DNA of 64,000 nt, from contig QJNS01000134.1 in NCBI GenBank assembly GCA_004154925.1, forward strand, positions 148,328 to 212,327, given 5' to 3'. The notes beneath the pieces are model-generated. The model ran no database searches. It was not told the DNA's origin and was given only the letters and a program-made list of their open reading frames with translations. The stretch comes from Monosporascus cannonballus. Lineage: Eukaryota; Ascomycota; Sordariomycetes; Xylariales. Below are positions 39,128-51,268 of this stretch, in pieces (within the stretch, counting starts at the first letter, position 1; each line of letters opens with the position of its first letter). The position numbers and the translations under genes were made by a program.

Positions 39128-40148
39128 ATGAACGCCATTAAGAACGCGATGTCGAAAACGCTGTCACACGCTAAAATCACGCCGCATCGGAGTGCCTCTC
39201 GTGGACATTCTGACCATGGCTGGCTCAATACGTATCATAGCTTCTCTTTCGCAGATTGGCATGATCCGAGATTCACCCATTTCGGGTCATTGAGAGTCTT
39301 GAACGAAGATCGGGTTAAGCCAAATTCCGGCTTCCCGACCCATCCGCATAGGGATTTTGAGATATTTAGCTGGTGAGCGGTTTCCTCCTACCATTGAGGT
39401 TCTGTTCTGGTCAGTCGCTAACATGGATACAGTAAGTGAAGCCTGTTGTCCGAGCCTCGCTTGTTAATAGCGGCACAAGACCCGTATTTCTGGAGGACGG
39501 TGCTGACGTTTAGCAGATATACTTTCTGGCGAGCTAACTCACCGCGACAGCATGGTCCGCAAGGGTTCAGAAGGGGGACAGTCGGACAAGTTCTACCGTA
39601 TGCACCGAGGTGACGTCCAGTTCACGACGGGTGGCACGGGCATCGCGCACTCGGAACAGAACGAGCATCAAAGGGACACGGTGCACTTCCTGCAGATATG
39701 GGCGATCCCTTGGAAGCGGGGACTGACCCCGAGGTACCACACGAGGCACTTCGACGAAGAGGAGAAGAGAAAGGGCTTCGTCCCCATCCTAAGCCCACTT
39801 AAGAGTGGCCCGGACGCTTCATCCGAGCAGGAGAGGGCTGCGGAGCCCACAATTCCGGAGACGATCCCGATCCACGCCGACTTCGCCATGGGTGCCGGAA
39901 TCATCGCACCCCAGGCAAGATTCGAATGGACAGTTGGCGCGAATGCGACCCAGGCGACTAGGAGGAAGCTGTATATTCATCTTCCGATGACGAAGAAAGG
40001 AAAGGCGAAGATTCGACTGGACGGTAGGGAGGATATACTTGACGAGGGCGACGGAGCTTTCGTTGACGGTGTTAATGCTGGGGATAAGTTATCTTTCGAG
40101 AGCGTTGGCGAGGCCGAAGCCGAGGTTGTTGTCTTGGATACCGCCTGA
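39128..40148 (+). CDS. Pirin family protein (YhhW-type bicupin), one intron
   Basis: Reads as exon 39,128-39,371 and exon 39,517-40,148, giving 291 aa. The N-terminal cupin has HGWLNTYHSFSFADWHDPRF, SLRVLNEDRV and the metal-ligand motif THPHRDFEI; exon 2 continues SGELTHRDSM, GDVQFTTGGTGIAHSEQNEH (HSE ligands) and LQIWAIPW. Pirins are non-haem iron proteins; the YhhW branch includes quercetin 2,3-dioxygenase activity, while nuclear redox roles are known from animals. The protein frame needs exon 1 to end with the T at 39,371, but the nearest GT is at 39,373-39,374, and canonical splicing there gives an immediate TGA. So there is either one extra G at the donor, a sequencing error, or a recently inactivated gene. 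The acceptor TTTAGCAG with branch-like GCTGAC is normal. An alternative ATG lies at 39,149. Confidence 0.85.
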
Positions 40149-41875
40149 TTCACACGACATACCGGTGTAATGTCGTAGCGGTGAGCGTCACACGGGTCTG
40201 CGGGACAGGTACCCGATCGCAGTATTATGTTGCGAATTCTAGGATAAGAAAATGGACGCATGCTGGACGCATGTGTGTAATATCGGTTATAAAATGAATC
40301 GATAGCTTCCTTAGGCATCCACGAGGTCAGTGGGGAGAGTAGACGGATTTTGCAGAAAGTAATTAACTACAGTGGACCACCGGTTGAGGCTGATTGCAGG
40401 CAATTGTGCTTGGCTAAAAAGTAAGCGCTGAGAAATGAGGCTAGCCCTACCAACATGCAGATAGATGGCTTCGCCCGCGACCGGGTCGGAGAAGCCGATT
40501 GGGGTATGGTGCACCAGACTTGCATCATGCTCTTGACCCTCCTTCATGCGCTCAATGGTCACATTCGGACAAAAGGACCCTGCCTCAACTACAACCCTTC
40601 CACATTTGGGTGATCTTAACAAGCTAGCGAGATATGTGAACCGTCGGCTAGGAACTGAGTCATCCCAGCTGGGCGCCCGACTTTGCTCCAATCACGCTCC
40701 CATTCTTGCCTTCCGTACTGCCACCCGCCCTACAACTTGGAATCTTGCAGTCTTCGCGCGGGTACAGCCTTTGTCGTGAGGTATGGGCAAGATCTTACAA
40801 TTCCCCGGTGTCGATGCCTATGCTGAGGGATTGTTCGCACGGAGGAGATCTGTCGCTACGCTACCTATCGCGACGACCAGAGCCGGTCGCCAAGAGGTGC
40901 GTACCACCCACCGAGAGGGGCAGGTGCTAGAACGGTCGCTAAGCGGGCTTTATTGATTTGGGCCAGGCGCTGTAGAATCTTCGGAGAATTCCAACGGCCG
41001 TTATAATCGTCCCTGGTATCTCAATTTCACACCCACTATCACAGCTCCACTCATGCAATCCGATCCTGTGTTCCTGCAGCAGCGCAAAGGGGGTTGTTGG
41101 GGCTAGTGTGAGGGCTGGGCAGGGTTAAAAGGTACGTCTCATTCCACCTCGTGCTCGTGCTCACAATGTGTCTGATGTTGAGGAATCTCCAGGCAACTAA
41201 CTATAGATGGAATCGATGGACCATCTGGAGGTTGATGGGCACATATGCGTGATCGTAGGCCTTATGGGATGTCGTTGGTCTGCAACGGTGATCTTTTCCC
41301 ATTCTTATTTTCTCCATAAAACAAACTCAGCGCCCGTGAGCATGAGCTTCCTGCCCAGTCCTTGCCAGTTCGAACCCTTGTGGGGTTAGCGCTTCAGCTT
41401 CCGACGACATGAGGAAGGACGGGGGGCAGTTACATAATCGACCGAACACTCGCCCAAGCAGGCAGCCAACCACCGTTCCGTTAGCATTAAGTAGACCTCA
41501 GCAACTCGAACTGAGGGACAAACTACGTCGTTTGCGGGGACGCTATACCTGTTCCTAGCGATATGCACGCCCCTTATAGTACCGATGGCTCGAAGAATAT
41601 GCGTTGTGGGTGACAAAGATGTCGAGTCTAACCAAATTTCCCGATGTCGTCTACTACTAGTGCCTATCCTATTCGTCGGTTCGATGCGCTGTACCTTCAA
41701 AAGGTCCACCATCTATAAGCTACCCCCAGTGTTATGGGAAATGAGCAGGTTGTCGACATGTGGTTAGGTTGCGGCACAGGTACTTGCAGACGTTTTCGCC
41801 GCCCCTGGAATCCATAGCTGGGGTTCTATGCAGACTGAAATGGCCTAGCTCAAGGTGGAAGGAGTGATATATGAC
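40149..41875. other. Long intergenic stretch
   Basis: About 1.7 kb with only short frames on both strands, none resembling a protein I know. Might contain gene debris; no motif supports a call. Confidence 0.5.
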
Positions 41876-42085
41876 TTCGCAACATCTCTCATCGTTCTCT
41901 CTCTTCCCTTTTACTCACTCCTTCTCACCACCAACTCTCCGAGGTTGACAAGAAGCGGCGCCGTAGCCAGCCGTTGCAAACACTTTCGTTTGCGTCCTTT
42001 CATTAAACAAGTTGTGGATAATCACTCGTTAGGGCCTTTCCCACCACACGATCCATATATCACCTAATTATTACACTAATTCAAA
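41876..42085 (+). promoter_or_regulatory. CT-rich leader/promoter of the chitinase gene
   Basis: A pyrimidine-rich run at about 41,883-41,942 (CTCTC, TTCCC, CTCC repeats) precedes the chitinase ATG by about 150 bp; such CT tracts commonly lie at the transcription start of ascomycete genes. The context ahead of the start codon is TTCAAAATG. Confidence 0.4.
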
Positions 42086-44810
42086 ATGTATTCCAAGACT
42101 ACACTCGTTTTGGCTGCTCTTTCAGCCGTCCCTGCCCTGGCAACCTTCCAAAAGGACTACAAACTTAACACATACTGGGTATGGAAGATCCGCTTTACGC
42201 TGCGCAACAAAACTAACTCGGATTCTAGGGCCAAAATGGCGTGGGTGACACTCTAGCGGAGTACTGTGCCTCTGACAACATCGACTACGTGACTCTGGCG
42301 TTCGTTAACAAGTCGCCTGAGCACGCCAACGGCTACCCGGGGACCAACTTCGCCGCGCACTGCGCTGCGGGTGTCTATTACAACAATGGCAAGAAGACGG
42401 AGCTCCTGAAGGATTGCTCCTTCATCAAGGAGGATATCAAGACGTGCCAGGCCCTTGGCAAGAAGGTTCTCCTGTCGATTGGCGGAGAATACAGCAGCGC
42501 TAACGACTATTCCATCTCCTCGATTGCGAAGGGCAGGGAGTTCGCTGATTTCATGTTCAATGCCTTTGGACCGTTCCAGGAGGGTTACACCGGACCTCGG
42601 CCTTTCGACAGGAGTGAGACGGACCACGTCTGCCTTGATGGATTTGATTTCGATATCGAGACCAAGTTCGGTAAGATTCCCCTCGCTTATAATAGATATG
42701 CATGACTTCCTAGAATAATGGTGTCTGCCTGTGTTGCTAACACCTCAGTGCAGCCAACCAACAACCCTATGTTAAGATGGTCGAACGTCTTCGGGAGCGT
42801 ATCGATGCCTCCGGCGAGAAGATGATTCTTACTGCCGCCCCTCAGTGCCCTCTTGCCGACCAATGGTTCCAGATGAAGACTATCATCACCCAGGCCAGGT
42901 TCGACAAGATTTGGATTCAGTTCTACAACAACCAAGGGTGCGAAGCTAAAAATAACATCGGCTTCAACTTCGAAGCCTGGGCGTCGTTTCTTCAGACAAC
43001 CAACAACAAGGATGCGGAGATCTTCATTGGCCTTCCAGGAAGTCAGTCGGCGGCTGGATCTGGCTACATCAACAGGAAGAGGGCCAAGGAAGTCATCTGC
43101 GAGGCTAAGAAGCGCAAGGCCTTCGGCGGTGTTATGCTCTGGGATGCCTACCTCGCATCTAAGAATGTCGAGGGTGGCAAGACTTATTATGACTCCATAG
43201 CAGATATTCTCAAGTGTGGTTGCCCGGGTAAGCTAACTTTGAAGTTACCTTTTATCCCTCTCCTAACCCACCGAGCACAAATTTTGTGATGGCCTCCTGC
43301 GGGCGTCACTCACCTCCAGCACATATTTCATCAGCCCCAGCTATTCACTCAACATACCTTCGAGAAATATAGACTGACGTCGGATTTTGCAGGTGAGGTT
43401 TGCCCGCCCCCTCCGACTACCATTAAGACGTCGGTTTCGACCTCTACGACCTCGACCTCGTCCAAAGCCACGACTACCAGTCAGGCCACGGTGACAACTA
43501 CCTCCAGCGATGTCTCCAGCACGAGCTCCAGCATCTCGAGCACGGTTTCGTCGACAATGATCTCTTCTCAGACCACAACCAGCAGCCAAGAATCGCTGAC
43601 GACCACTTCCAGCGCCACCTCCACCTCCTTCAGCGTCACCTCTACCACTTCCGCCACGGTCTGCGGTGGTGAGGACTGCGAAGGCTCTACCTCCAGCTCT
43701 GTCACCGTCTCTGCCACTTCGAGCTCGGTTTCCGCCACCACCACCAGCTCTTCGACCTCTTCCGATATCACAATCAGCAGTCAGGTTTCTTTGACCACTA
43801 TTTCAAGTGCCACTTCCACCACCGGATCCGCGAGCATCACCTACGCACCCAGCGAATCCGTTACGTCGACCAGCAGCTCGCTCCCAACTCCTACCTCGTC
43901 TAGCGCCGTGGTTTCGGAGACAGCCTCGAACTCGAACTCCGCCACCGCATCTGGCAGCGGGAGCGCGAGCGCGACGCTTTCGTCCTCGGCAACGACCAGC
44001 CTCACCACCACTATCACCTCCTCTTCTGACGCGGAGTACACGACGAGCACACACATGACCACCATCACCTACACGGTGACCTCGTGCGCTCCCACGGTGA
44101 CCGACTGCCCGGGCAAGGGCGCCGTTGTGACCGAGGAGATCCCGCTCTACACGACAGTGTGTCCCGTCACGAAGACGGAGACCGGAAAGCCGTCTACAAA
44201 GTCGGAGCCCCCTATGACCACGAGCACCATCTACTCGACGCGCGTCGAGACCGTGACGAAGTGCCCACCGAGCGTGACAGACTGCCCCGTCGGCTCCGTC
44301 ACCACGCAGACCGTCGCCATTGGCACGACCGTGTGCCCCGTGACCGGGACCGAGACCGAGTACTCCACCGCCACTGAATACCCCGTCACGACGCCCATCC
44401 CGGGAAAGCCGACGGACAATGTCTACGTCCACTCGCCCGTGATCTCGATAAGCGCCACCACCATCACCACGAGCCAACCCTTCAGCGTGAAGACTGTTAT
44501 CACCGACAACTATCCTACAACGACGGCGTATCCAGTGGGTAGCCCTGTCCCGAGCACCGTGTCCACGATCACTGTGCCCATCTACCCGACTGGCGGCCCC
44601 GGCAAGAACAACGGCACCATCTCGAGCAGCACGGGCACCGGCTTCGTCCCCGTGCCGACCTATCCCATCACTACGCCGCCGGCGTGCCCCGGCGCCGGCT
44701 GCCCCCCACCGCCGCCGCCGGTCCCTACGGACATCGCGACTGCGGGCTCCGCGCGCAACGCCGCCTTGTCGCTCGGCGGCTTGGTATTTGCTGTTGCGCT
44801 CGCCCTGTAG
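42086..44810 (+). CDS. GPI-type class III chitinase, GH18, with Ser/Thr-rich tail
   Basis: Four exons: 42,086-42,178; 42,229-42,670; 42,754-43,227; 43,393-44,810. All introns are GT-AG and phases agree, giving 808 aa. Residues 1-19 are a signal peptide (ending VPALA). The GH18 barrel spans about 25-335 with LLSIGG and the catalytic DGFDFDIE at 168-175 (acid Glu175), so the active site looks intact. A Ser/Thr-rich region follows from about 345 to 560, then two Cys modules near 564 and 623 (each like [10 protein letters not shown]... / TTVCPVT), a Pro-rich spacer (PPPPPPV), and a hydrophobic C-terminus ([14 protein letters not shown]) typical of a GPI signal. Expected to hydrolyse chitin at the cell wall, probably in wall remodelling. 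Fungal class III chitinases of this layout (CHT2/ChiA type) are cell-wall bound. The large minus-strand frame opposite exon 4 is a codon-bias shadow. Confidence 0.93.
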
Positions 44811-45595
44811 ATAGGTAGCACGATGGTGTTGATGAGTGGGGGATGAAGGGAGATGGTGACTGGTAGGGGTTAATGGATATGAATTAATCAAAATTCCTTG
44901 TTCTATAAGTACGAGTCTAGTAATGCGATATGTATTTTGCGTAGTGATCGTTGTATTGTCCGTTTCCTTCGGTTCGAGATACCTGACTGGGGTGAGTGAC
45001 TGATACGTACCCGCAGCTCCTATAACCATACAATGCCCGAGGAGCTAGGTAAGCAAGCAGCTCCCAAGATTTGACGTAAGAGGGGCATGGCCGTCTTCCA
45101 TATGATGCGTTGACACCGGCGTCTGACGTGCGGGTGAACCTGACAACATTATTATGGTAAAAGTGGAGATGATACTCTGATAGTCGATATTCTGGTCAAG
45201 GCTATTGTGTACTAGGACCTGTATGGCCCCCATTTGGACAGCGGTATCTGAAGAGACAATTATGACATAGACCATTGATTGATTAACAAAGCAAGGAATG
45301 GTAGCAGGCGGTAACAATCAGCGGAGGCGAGGGAGCCGAGTTGTAAATGTCTCGGCCATGTTCGAAAGGGACTTCGAGCATGTTGGACTGATCAGGTCTC
45401 TCGCATGGCCGTCAAATCGATCCGCCTATTCAACACCTGTCACGAAGAAGATGTTCTGCTGCCATTCACTATAAGCATGGCTTCAACGAGCGTCGAAGAG
45501 GTCGTATTGAAACATTAAGCTGCTTCGCAGACTTCTCTGCCCCACCCCTTGCACTAGCGTATACAGAAAAGAATACTGCCTATCTCTATTATTGA
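44811..45595. other. Intergenic between convergent genes
   Basis: Downstream of both the chitinase (+) and the DUF3112 gene (-). No gene or repeat seen; should contain both 3' ends. Confidence 0.6.
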
Positions 45596-46582
45596 TCATA
45601 GGACGCCCTGCCCAGGCTCTCTAGGGGAACCCATCTTGTCCTCATCACGCGTCCGACCCACGGCGGCGATCTCCCTCTTGCTAGACGCATCACTGAGCCT
45701 CCGACCCCTGGAGTAGTCACCGGGCTTCCAACTTCCGTCGGGCACGTGGAACCGCCGGTCGACCCTCGAGGCGGTCAGGAGCGTCAGGTCGACGATTTCC
45801 AGGGTGAAGTTGAAGAGGTAGAAGGGCGCGGGGCCATGGTACCAAGCCGGTGCGGAAACAGGGCGCGCGGGGGCCCAGGCGGTGCCGGCCTTGAATCCGG
45901 CGATGGTCACGCAGAGGAGCGCCGCCAGGGCGAGGACGAGCATCTTCGCGAGCATGCTGCCGCGGCCGAAGGCCTCCTCGTCGTCGCGGCGCGGCAGCAG
46001 TGCGGCCAGGGCGAGGAGCAGGAGCGGCAGGGCAGCGACCACAAGGAGTATGGTCGAGGCCGTCTGCAGTAGGGCTCGGCAGAGTAGCTTTGCGCGCACG
46101 CCGTCCGGGGCGCTGTAGGCGTTCCAGATGGCCGAGGTCATGGCCATGACCACTGAGGCGACGATGCAGGCGTACGTGGCCCAGACGAGGACGCGGAGCG
46201 CCGGGTGCCACCCGAGCGGCGGCTGGCGGGCGCGCAGGACGCGGTGGGCGAGGACGATGTTTGCGACGTAAAGCAGCACGACGCCGCAGTTGACAAAGAT
46301 GCCGGCCGCGAGCCCGAGGCGCACGTTGCGCGGCGCGGCGGCCCAGGCGATGCGCAGGATGAGGGTCGTGATCCGCGCCATGCAGAGCCCGAAGAGCATG
46401 CCGGAGAGGGGGAACTTATGCCGGCGCCTCTTATTCGCCTGCAGTATCGTCATGTTCGCGACCGCCAGTACGAGGAATAGTAGTATGAAGATCGCTGAGA
46501 CCACGACGTCGGGGATTACCGCGGGAAGACCGCCAAGGCCGGCGGTAAGCGGAGGGTAAGGTGGTCCTACTACTGCTGCCAT
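45596..46582 (-). CDS. DUF3112 multi-pass membrane protein
   Basis: Single exon, 328 aa, from ATG at 46,582. The N-terminus begins PPYPPLTAGLGG, characteristic of the fungal DUF3112 family (sometimes annotated as GPCR-like). Seven hydrophobic segments can be seen, at about 24-45, 56-78, 88-110, 128-150, 168-193, 213-230 and 252-272, with short charged loops such as NKRRRHKF after the first. The C-terminal tail (about 275-328) is hydrophilic, rich in Arg/Ser/Asp, and likely cytosolic. Function is unknown. GC content is very high, with strong C/G third positions, which creates long shadow frames on both strands. It is convergent with the chitinase and nothing suggests an operon-like link. Confidence 0.85.
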   Translation of the reverse strand: MAAVVGPPYPPLTAGLGGLPAVIPDVVVSAIFILLFLVLAVANMTILQANKRRRHKFPLSGMLFGLCMARITTLILRIAWAAAPRNVRLGLAAGIFVNCGVVLLYVANIVLAHRVLRARQPPLGWHPALRVLVWATYACIVASVVMAMTSAIWNAYSAPDGVRAKLLCRALLQTASTILLVVAALPLLLLALAALLPRRDDEEAFGRGSMLAKMLVLALAALLCVTIAGFKAGTAWAPARPVSAPAWYHGPAPFYLFNFTLEIVDLTLLTASRVDRRFHVPDGSWKPGDYSRGRRLSDASSKREIAAVGRTRDEDKMGSPREPGQGVL

Positions 46583-49402
46583 GTTGTGCGGCGAGATCGT
46601 ATGTGAGCCCTACAGATACATGTGTCGATTATCAATATAGTAAAATGAGTGTGAACAGTATGTGCCGATGTTCGGTAGGTGGGTGATATATATCCCTTGC
46701 GACTTTAGTCGATCGTAGGATAGTTCACGTGCCGCCAAGTTACGGGGGTCTAATACTAACTCGGGTCTGTCGGTTTTCATTGCAAAGCATACCAGAGTTT
46801 CGTCTTCGAAGACAACGTTCATGTCTTTGCACCTTCTCTGATTAGTGAGGCTTGACCGGTGGCTGCCAAACCTTCCAGATTACAGCGAGGGCTCGGTAAC
46901 CCATTCCAGCCGTATTTTCAAGATGGCATCCCCGGGGGATTGTTAGTTCCTACGACACCGCACGGAAGACGGTCCTCCAACGCCCGGGAAGGGGAGACTT
47001 TTGGGGTGAAGTCGGACGAGCTCGAGCCGATGATGACATACAAAATCTTAAACCTTGGATGTCCATGAGATGTGGGTGCACGGCGATTCCAAACCCCGAC
47101 TCCCGGAAGCTCTACACATCACCCCAGTACATGCCTACACACTAGGTAAGGTAGGAGGAAGTACGTATATGTAGTCGCGTCCAAAATCTCCCACCCGACC
47201 CAGCAATCAGGTGTGCTAACGCAGCGGCCAAGAGATCGCCAAGGCCTACCAGATCCACGTCCCTGTGTCTGTGGAACGTTAGCGGCGTGCTGAACCGCCT
47301 GTGGACCTCCGTCGTGCACTGCGGGTCCCGAGCCACGGTGCGTCCGCAGCTGCAACGACGGGAGCCCGCAACATCGGACACATCAGATCCGATAATTCTT
47401 AGGCAACTGCGAAGTTTGCCAACAGATCGGGGATCGGGTGCGGGTCTCCCGGTCAGTACCTATACCCCCGAGCATTCACCATCCTTTGCGCTGTGACGAA
47501 GACCTTCCCTCCAATATTTCCCAAATTTTCCTAAATCGTCCAAAAAGAATGAGGTTTTGTCCCCGTCCCAGTTGCCGCCATCAGCCCTGTTAGGTAAGGA
47601 GGAGTGGTGACATCATTGTGCCTGTTTCTCTAAGCGCGTGGTTTTCCTTTGTTTAATTTAACAAAGGAGAGCCTTGTCTCTCAAAGAATTGCTCTAATTC
47701 GTCCATTTCATTATCCAAAATCAAGATCCGAGGCTTCCCCCCTTTTTTTTTCTTTTTCCTTTTTTTAAAGAAAAAAATCCTTTTCCACGCTCAGTGTCTC
47801 ATTTAATCGTCAGTGGAACAACTCAAGGGGGCTATTTAATATCTGCGTGCATGTCTACACAATCAGTTGAACCAGTGAGAATGGCAAACATAAACTCAAG
47901 GAGGATGCAAAGCGGACCTACTCGAAAGCAGTCGACCTGTCATACTGTTCACAAAGCCTCTCGGACACTATCACAGACTGGCTGGACCAGTTGCCCCACA
48001 CTACGATCTTTGCCCTCGAAAGGCTGGCTACCTTGAAAGGTCACATATCGGTGTGTTGAACGAGTCGAAGATATGCCTTGAGATACTCCCTGTCTAGTAT
48101 CACCGGGCCGTCGAGGACGGAAACAGGGACTTCCAGGCCGAGAATCAACATTAGTACCTGCAAGGAGCATGAATACCGGATTGAGAATTTTGGGCCCAAC
48201 GGTGGATCCCACAGGATCAAAAGCCGAACCTATCTCATCTCATATCATTGAATTATGGGAATCCACAAAACAGCCTTCCGCTAACACAGCCGAGCCTGAA
48301 GAAAGATGCTAGACTTCTACATAAAGAAAATAACGAGATGCATGAAGAGGGCGCACCTGAAAGCCGTGCGAGCTTCATATTTCTAAGGGATCTATTCATA
48401 GGTGGAGGAATTAGAGGAAGAAGGTCCGTCTCTATTGAGATGTGGCGGGAACCCCCTATTTGTCCTATCCGCCATTCCTTCCAAACCGCTTGAAGCCGAT
48501 CAAGTGCCAACTCCTTGTCCAGATAAGATCTACGGAACACTCAGGGATGTATCTTCAAGCTCCCGTTAGATAACGCGGCGTCTCAGGTTTAAACTGTTAT
48601 GATCAACGTATATCCATGTTTCCCCCGCAAGCTATGATTTTCATGATGCTTGGCTTTAGACAGTAGGCATATGTTTGTCATCAAATGCTAAGCGTATCTA
48701 ACCTCGAACCTGCTACGGCTAATCCAAACAAGGGACCCTTGTTCTAGTAAGGTACCGGCTACAAATATCCGAGCTGGTTATGGTAGTATCTTACAGTGTT
48801 TATCGTTATTACTTATATTTATGGGAACCGGTTTGTATATTTGAACTTGGTCATCTAACCATCCAGTGCAATAGGCCCTTGGGATACGGGAGCTAGAACC
48901 TGCCTTGATTAGACCTTTTCAATCTCCCCGTCGTCTGTTGCTGGTACTCAGAAACGAGTACGAAGTTGAGGCACTACTAGTGACGATTTACGTAGCCTCT
49001 TCACCATGTTCAACTTGGCACGACAGTAGAGCTAGAACCTGGCTGGGGGTCGCATTTCTAATTTCGCTGCACGGTCGTCCCGGAATATATACGGATTTCC
49101 GTCTACGAGTACGGAGCCCTTTACAGGCAACAACGGCTACAACTACCTACCTAGGTATTTACTTCACATTTGTCATCAGCTGCCTTGACTTCATTCCCGT
49201 GCTTTGTCTTCCAGCAGATACCCGCTCAGGCAGCTATAGAAACCGGCAAACCTTGATTTAGCACACATCTTCTCGCATCGTTGTCTTAGTCCTTCCAACA
49301 TCACTGCTAATCTGATTTTTACTATCGGTCCCCGTCTGTTGGCCCTCGTAAAATCGCCAAGATGAGCAAGCGAGCAGCTTCTTGTACTGGAAGTAGTAGT
49401 CG
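46583..49402. other. Long intergenic stretch with debris and simple-sequence tracts
   Basis: No recognisable protein. Holds a perfect hairpin at 47,646-47,667 and a T-rich/A-rich tract at about 47,739-47,780. Minus-strand frames around 47,142-47,381 and 48,253-48,540 look like scraps but match nothing I know. Confidence 0.5.
47646..47667. repeat. Perfect 8-bp stem-loop
   Basis: Arms CCTTTGTT/AACAAAGG around a TAATTT loop. No gene ends next to it, so a terminator role is not supported. Confidence 0.5.
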
Positions 49403-51268
49403 AACACCCACCATCGTTCGTCCGATGATGATGGAGAACGGTTTCCTGTTGGCTCATTCGATGCGGAATATCGACAACGTGAGAACCGGTTTTGGGAGCT
49501 GGGTGGCACACAGCGTCGCCTGATTAGAGCTATTCACAACGATGGTAAGATGATGGCGACGATACCGAGAACCAGCAAGTGGCGTCAGAACGAGAATTGC
49601 AAGGCGACGTCGCAGAGTTCATCAACTTGACTGATGATGAACCTGCCGCTCCTCGGCTAACAAACATCACACGCAACAAACCGGTGGGGATCGCCTTTGC
49701 CTTCCGGCTTACCGCCACGAGGGAATGCCCAATAAGGGAAGGCGCAGTTGTGGAGGTTCGCCCATGGCATTTTACGGCGTCAGGGATTCAGTTCTTGGAA
49801 GTGAGCGCCATTTAAAGAGAGACGAAGAAAATCATTCTTCGCGGCATCTGGTTCGTGAGGGCCGGGAATTTGCGAGGGAGATTGCCTATGAATAGGAACG
49901 GCGTTGCCATAGTCTTGAACGTCCACGAAGACGACCCCCGCCAGGGGACGATCCAAGCAGCCATCGAGGTCGATGTTGAAAAGGTTATATATCTCAGACA
50001 ACTTCAACTCACCAACTCCCTGTATCTCGATTTCATGTACGATACCAGCGCCTTCGGTCCCGGAGAGGCCGAGGACAAGGCCCTTCTCACTTGTCGGTGG
50101 AAGATGGTTTCATTCCGCAAGTCAGCTGCCAAAGAAGAAAAGGGGCCTCCCCATAGCCGAAGTCTTGTCAGACTGAGATCGCATGAGGCAACCAATCCAC
50201 AAGTACGCATTCTCAATGAACACCTTCTTCACGGGTGGCGTGGATGGAACGTCGGAGGGCCTTATCACCGATCTTAACGAAGAAGAGAGCGACTGCAATC
50301 AGCCAAGCCAGAACTGTCGCGCCCCCTGAGCACCAGTACACTCATGCCGGCATCTTCTGCGGTGCCGGCGGAGTTACGAGTGGTATAGGATCGGCAGTGT
50401 TTAAGAATGCCATTGCATGCGATATGGACCCTGATGCATGTGCTTCCTATCAATGCAACTTCCCCGGCGTTAACCTACATGAGAAGTATGTCCATGTGCT
50501 TGCCACGGCTCCGCTGGATTCATATCATAGGGTCGAGGATTGCATCTATCACCCCCTTGCCAGTTCTGGGGTCCGGCACACACCACAGCCTGACGGAACG
50601 ACGAGGAAAATCTCCGCGAGCTCTACGCCTGCCTAGAAGTACTTGTGAAACTGCGCCCCAGAATCATCATAGTGGAGTAGACGTATGGTCTCCCGCATGG
50701 GCGGTTTGAGTCATTCTTCAACCTCTTCCTCCGTTACTTCACTGTGAAAGACTACTCCGCCGCGTACAAAGTCGCTAACCTGAAAACCTACGGCGTGACA
50801 CAGAATCGCACGCGTCTGCTCATAAATGCGTCTTGTTCCGGTGAGAGACTGCCGACTTTCCCCGCCCCGACCCACAGCAACTCGCCTTCCGACTCGTTGC
50901 CGGGGTCAGTTACGGCAGTCAACGATGTCGACGTCGACGCGGCTTTATTCAGGGTCGCTCTGCCAGGAGCTTCGCTAAAAGCGTAACAACCTGAATGCTA
51001 GACTGAAATATACCATGCTGACGCGCGGTTTATGGAACTATCTTCCGTCGGGACGACTCAATTTCACGCTGCGAGAAACGCTACTCTCCAGGGGTTTCCC
51101 TTGCATCAGGTTTTCGTCTGTGGGGTTATCATAATCAAAAGGCGGATCGGCAACGCGTTTCCCCCCGCCGCGGCGAAAGTTGTACACGACCACATCCACA
51201 AACACCTATTGAATGAGGACAGCAGAGAGAAAGCGGATGGCAGCGACGAGGATGTGGTGACAGGTTAG
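49403..51268 (+). pseudogene. RID/Masc1-clade cytosine-5 DNA methyltransferase relic
   Basis: Family motifs appear in order but in shifting frames. The N-terminal part has DVAEFINLTDDE (about 49,600-49,635). A BAH-like region with QLQLTNSLYLDF and LLTCRWKMVSFRKSAAKE follows (about 49,998-50,135). Motif I is THAGIFCGAGGVTSGIG (about 50,340-50,390). Motif IV, PPCQFW, holds the catalytic Cys (about 50,554-50,571). A motif VI-like VE-stop-TYGLPHGR is at about 50,671-50,700, motif VIII QNRTRLLI at about 50,802-50,825, and motifs IX/X ATLQGFP and RIGNAFPP at about 51,080-51,170. At least four frameshifts and stops break it: TAA at 49,813, TGA after HTTA, TAG in motif VI (CAG-to-TAG type), and one-base losses before motif IV and before ATLQGFP. 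HLSPPCQFWSPAHT-like spacing is typical of Neurospora RID and Ascobolus Masc1, needed for RIP/MIP. This copy cannot encode an enzyme. Confidence 0.85.

Noticed and set aside
43803..45029. Long minus-strand frame (over 400 codons) opposite chitinase exon 4
   Set aside because: Composition is Arg/Gly/Ala-rich, as expected for the complement of Ser/Thr/Pro codons with biased third positions. No domain, and exon 4 on the plus strand is clearly coding.
45717..46211. Overlapping frames within the DUF3112 gene on both strands
   Set aside because: Shadow frames of a GC-rich gene; only the 328-aa frame has membrane segments and the family's N-terminus.
47142..47381. Possible gene fragment on the minus strand
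   Set aside because: Two overlapping frames of similar length, neither with an identifiable domain or splice context; noted only as debris.
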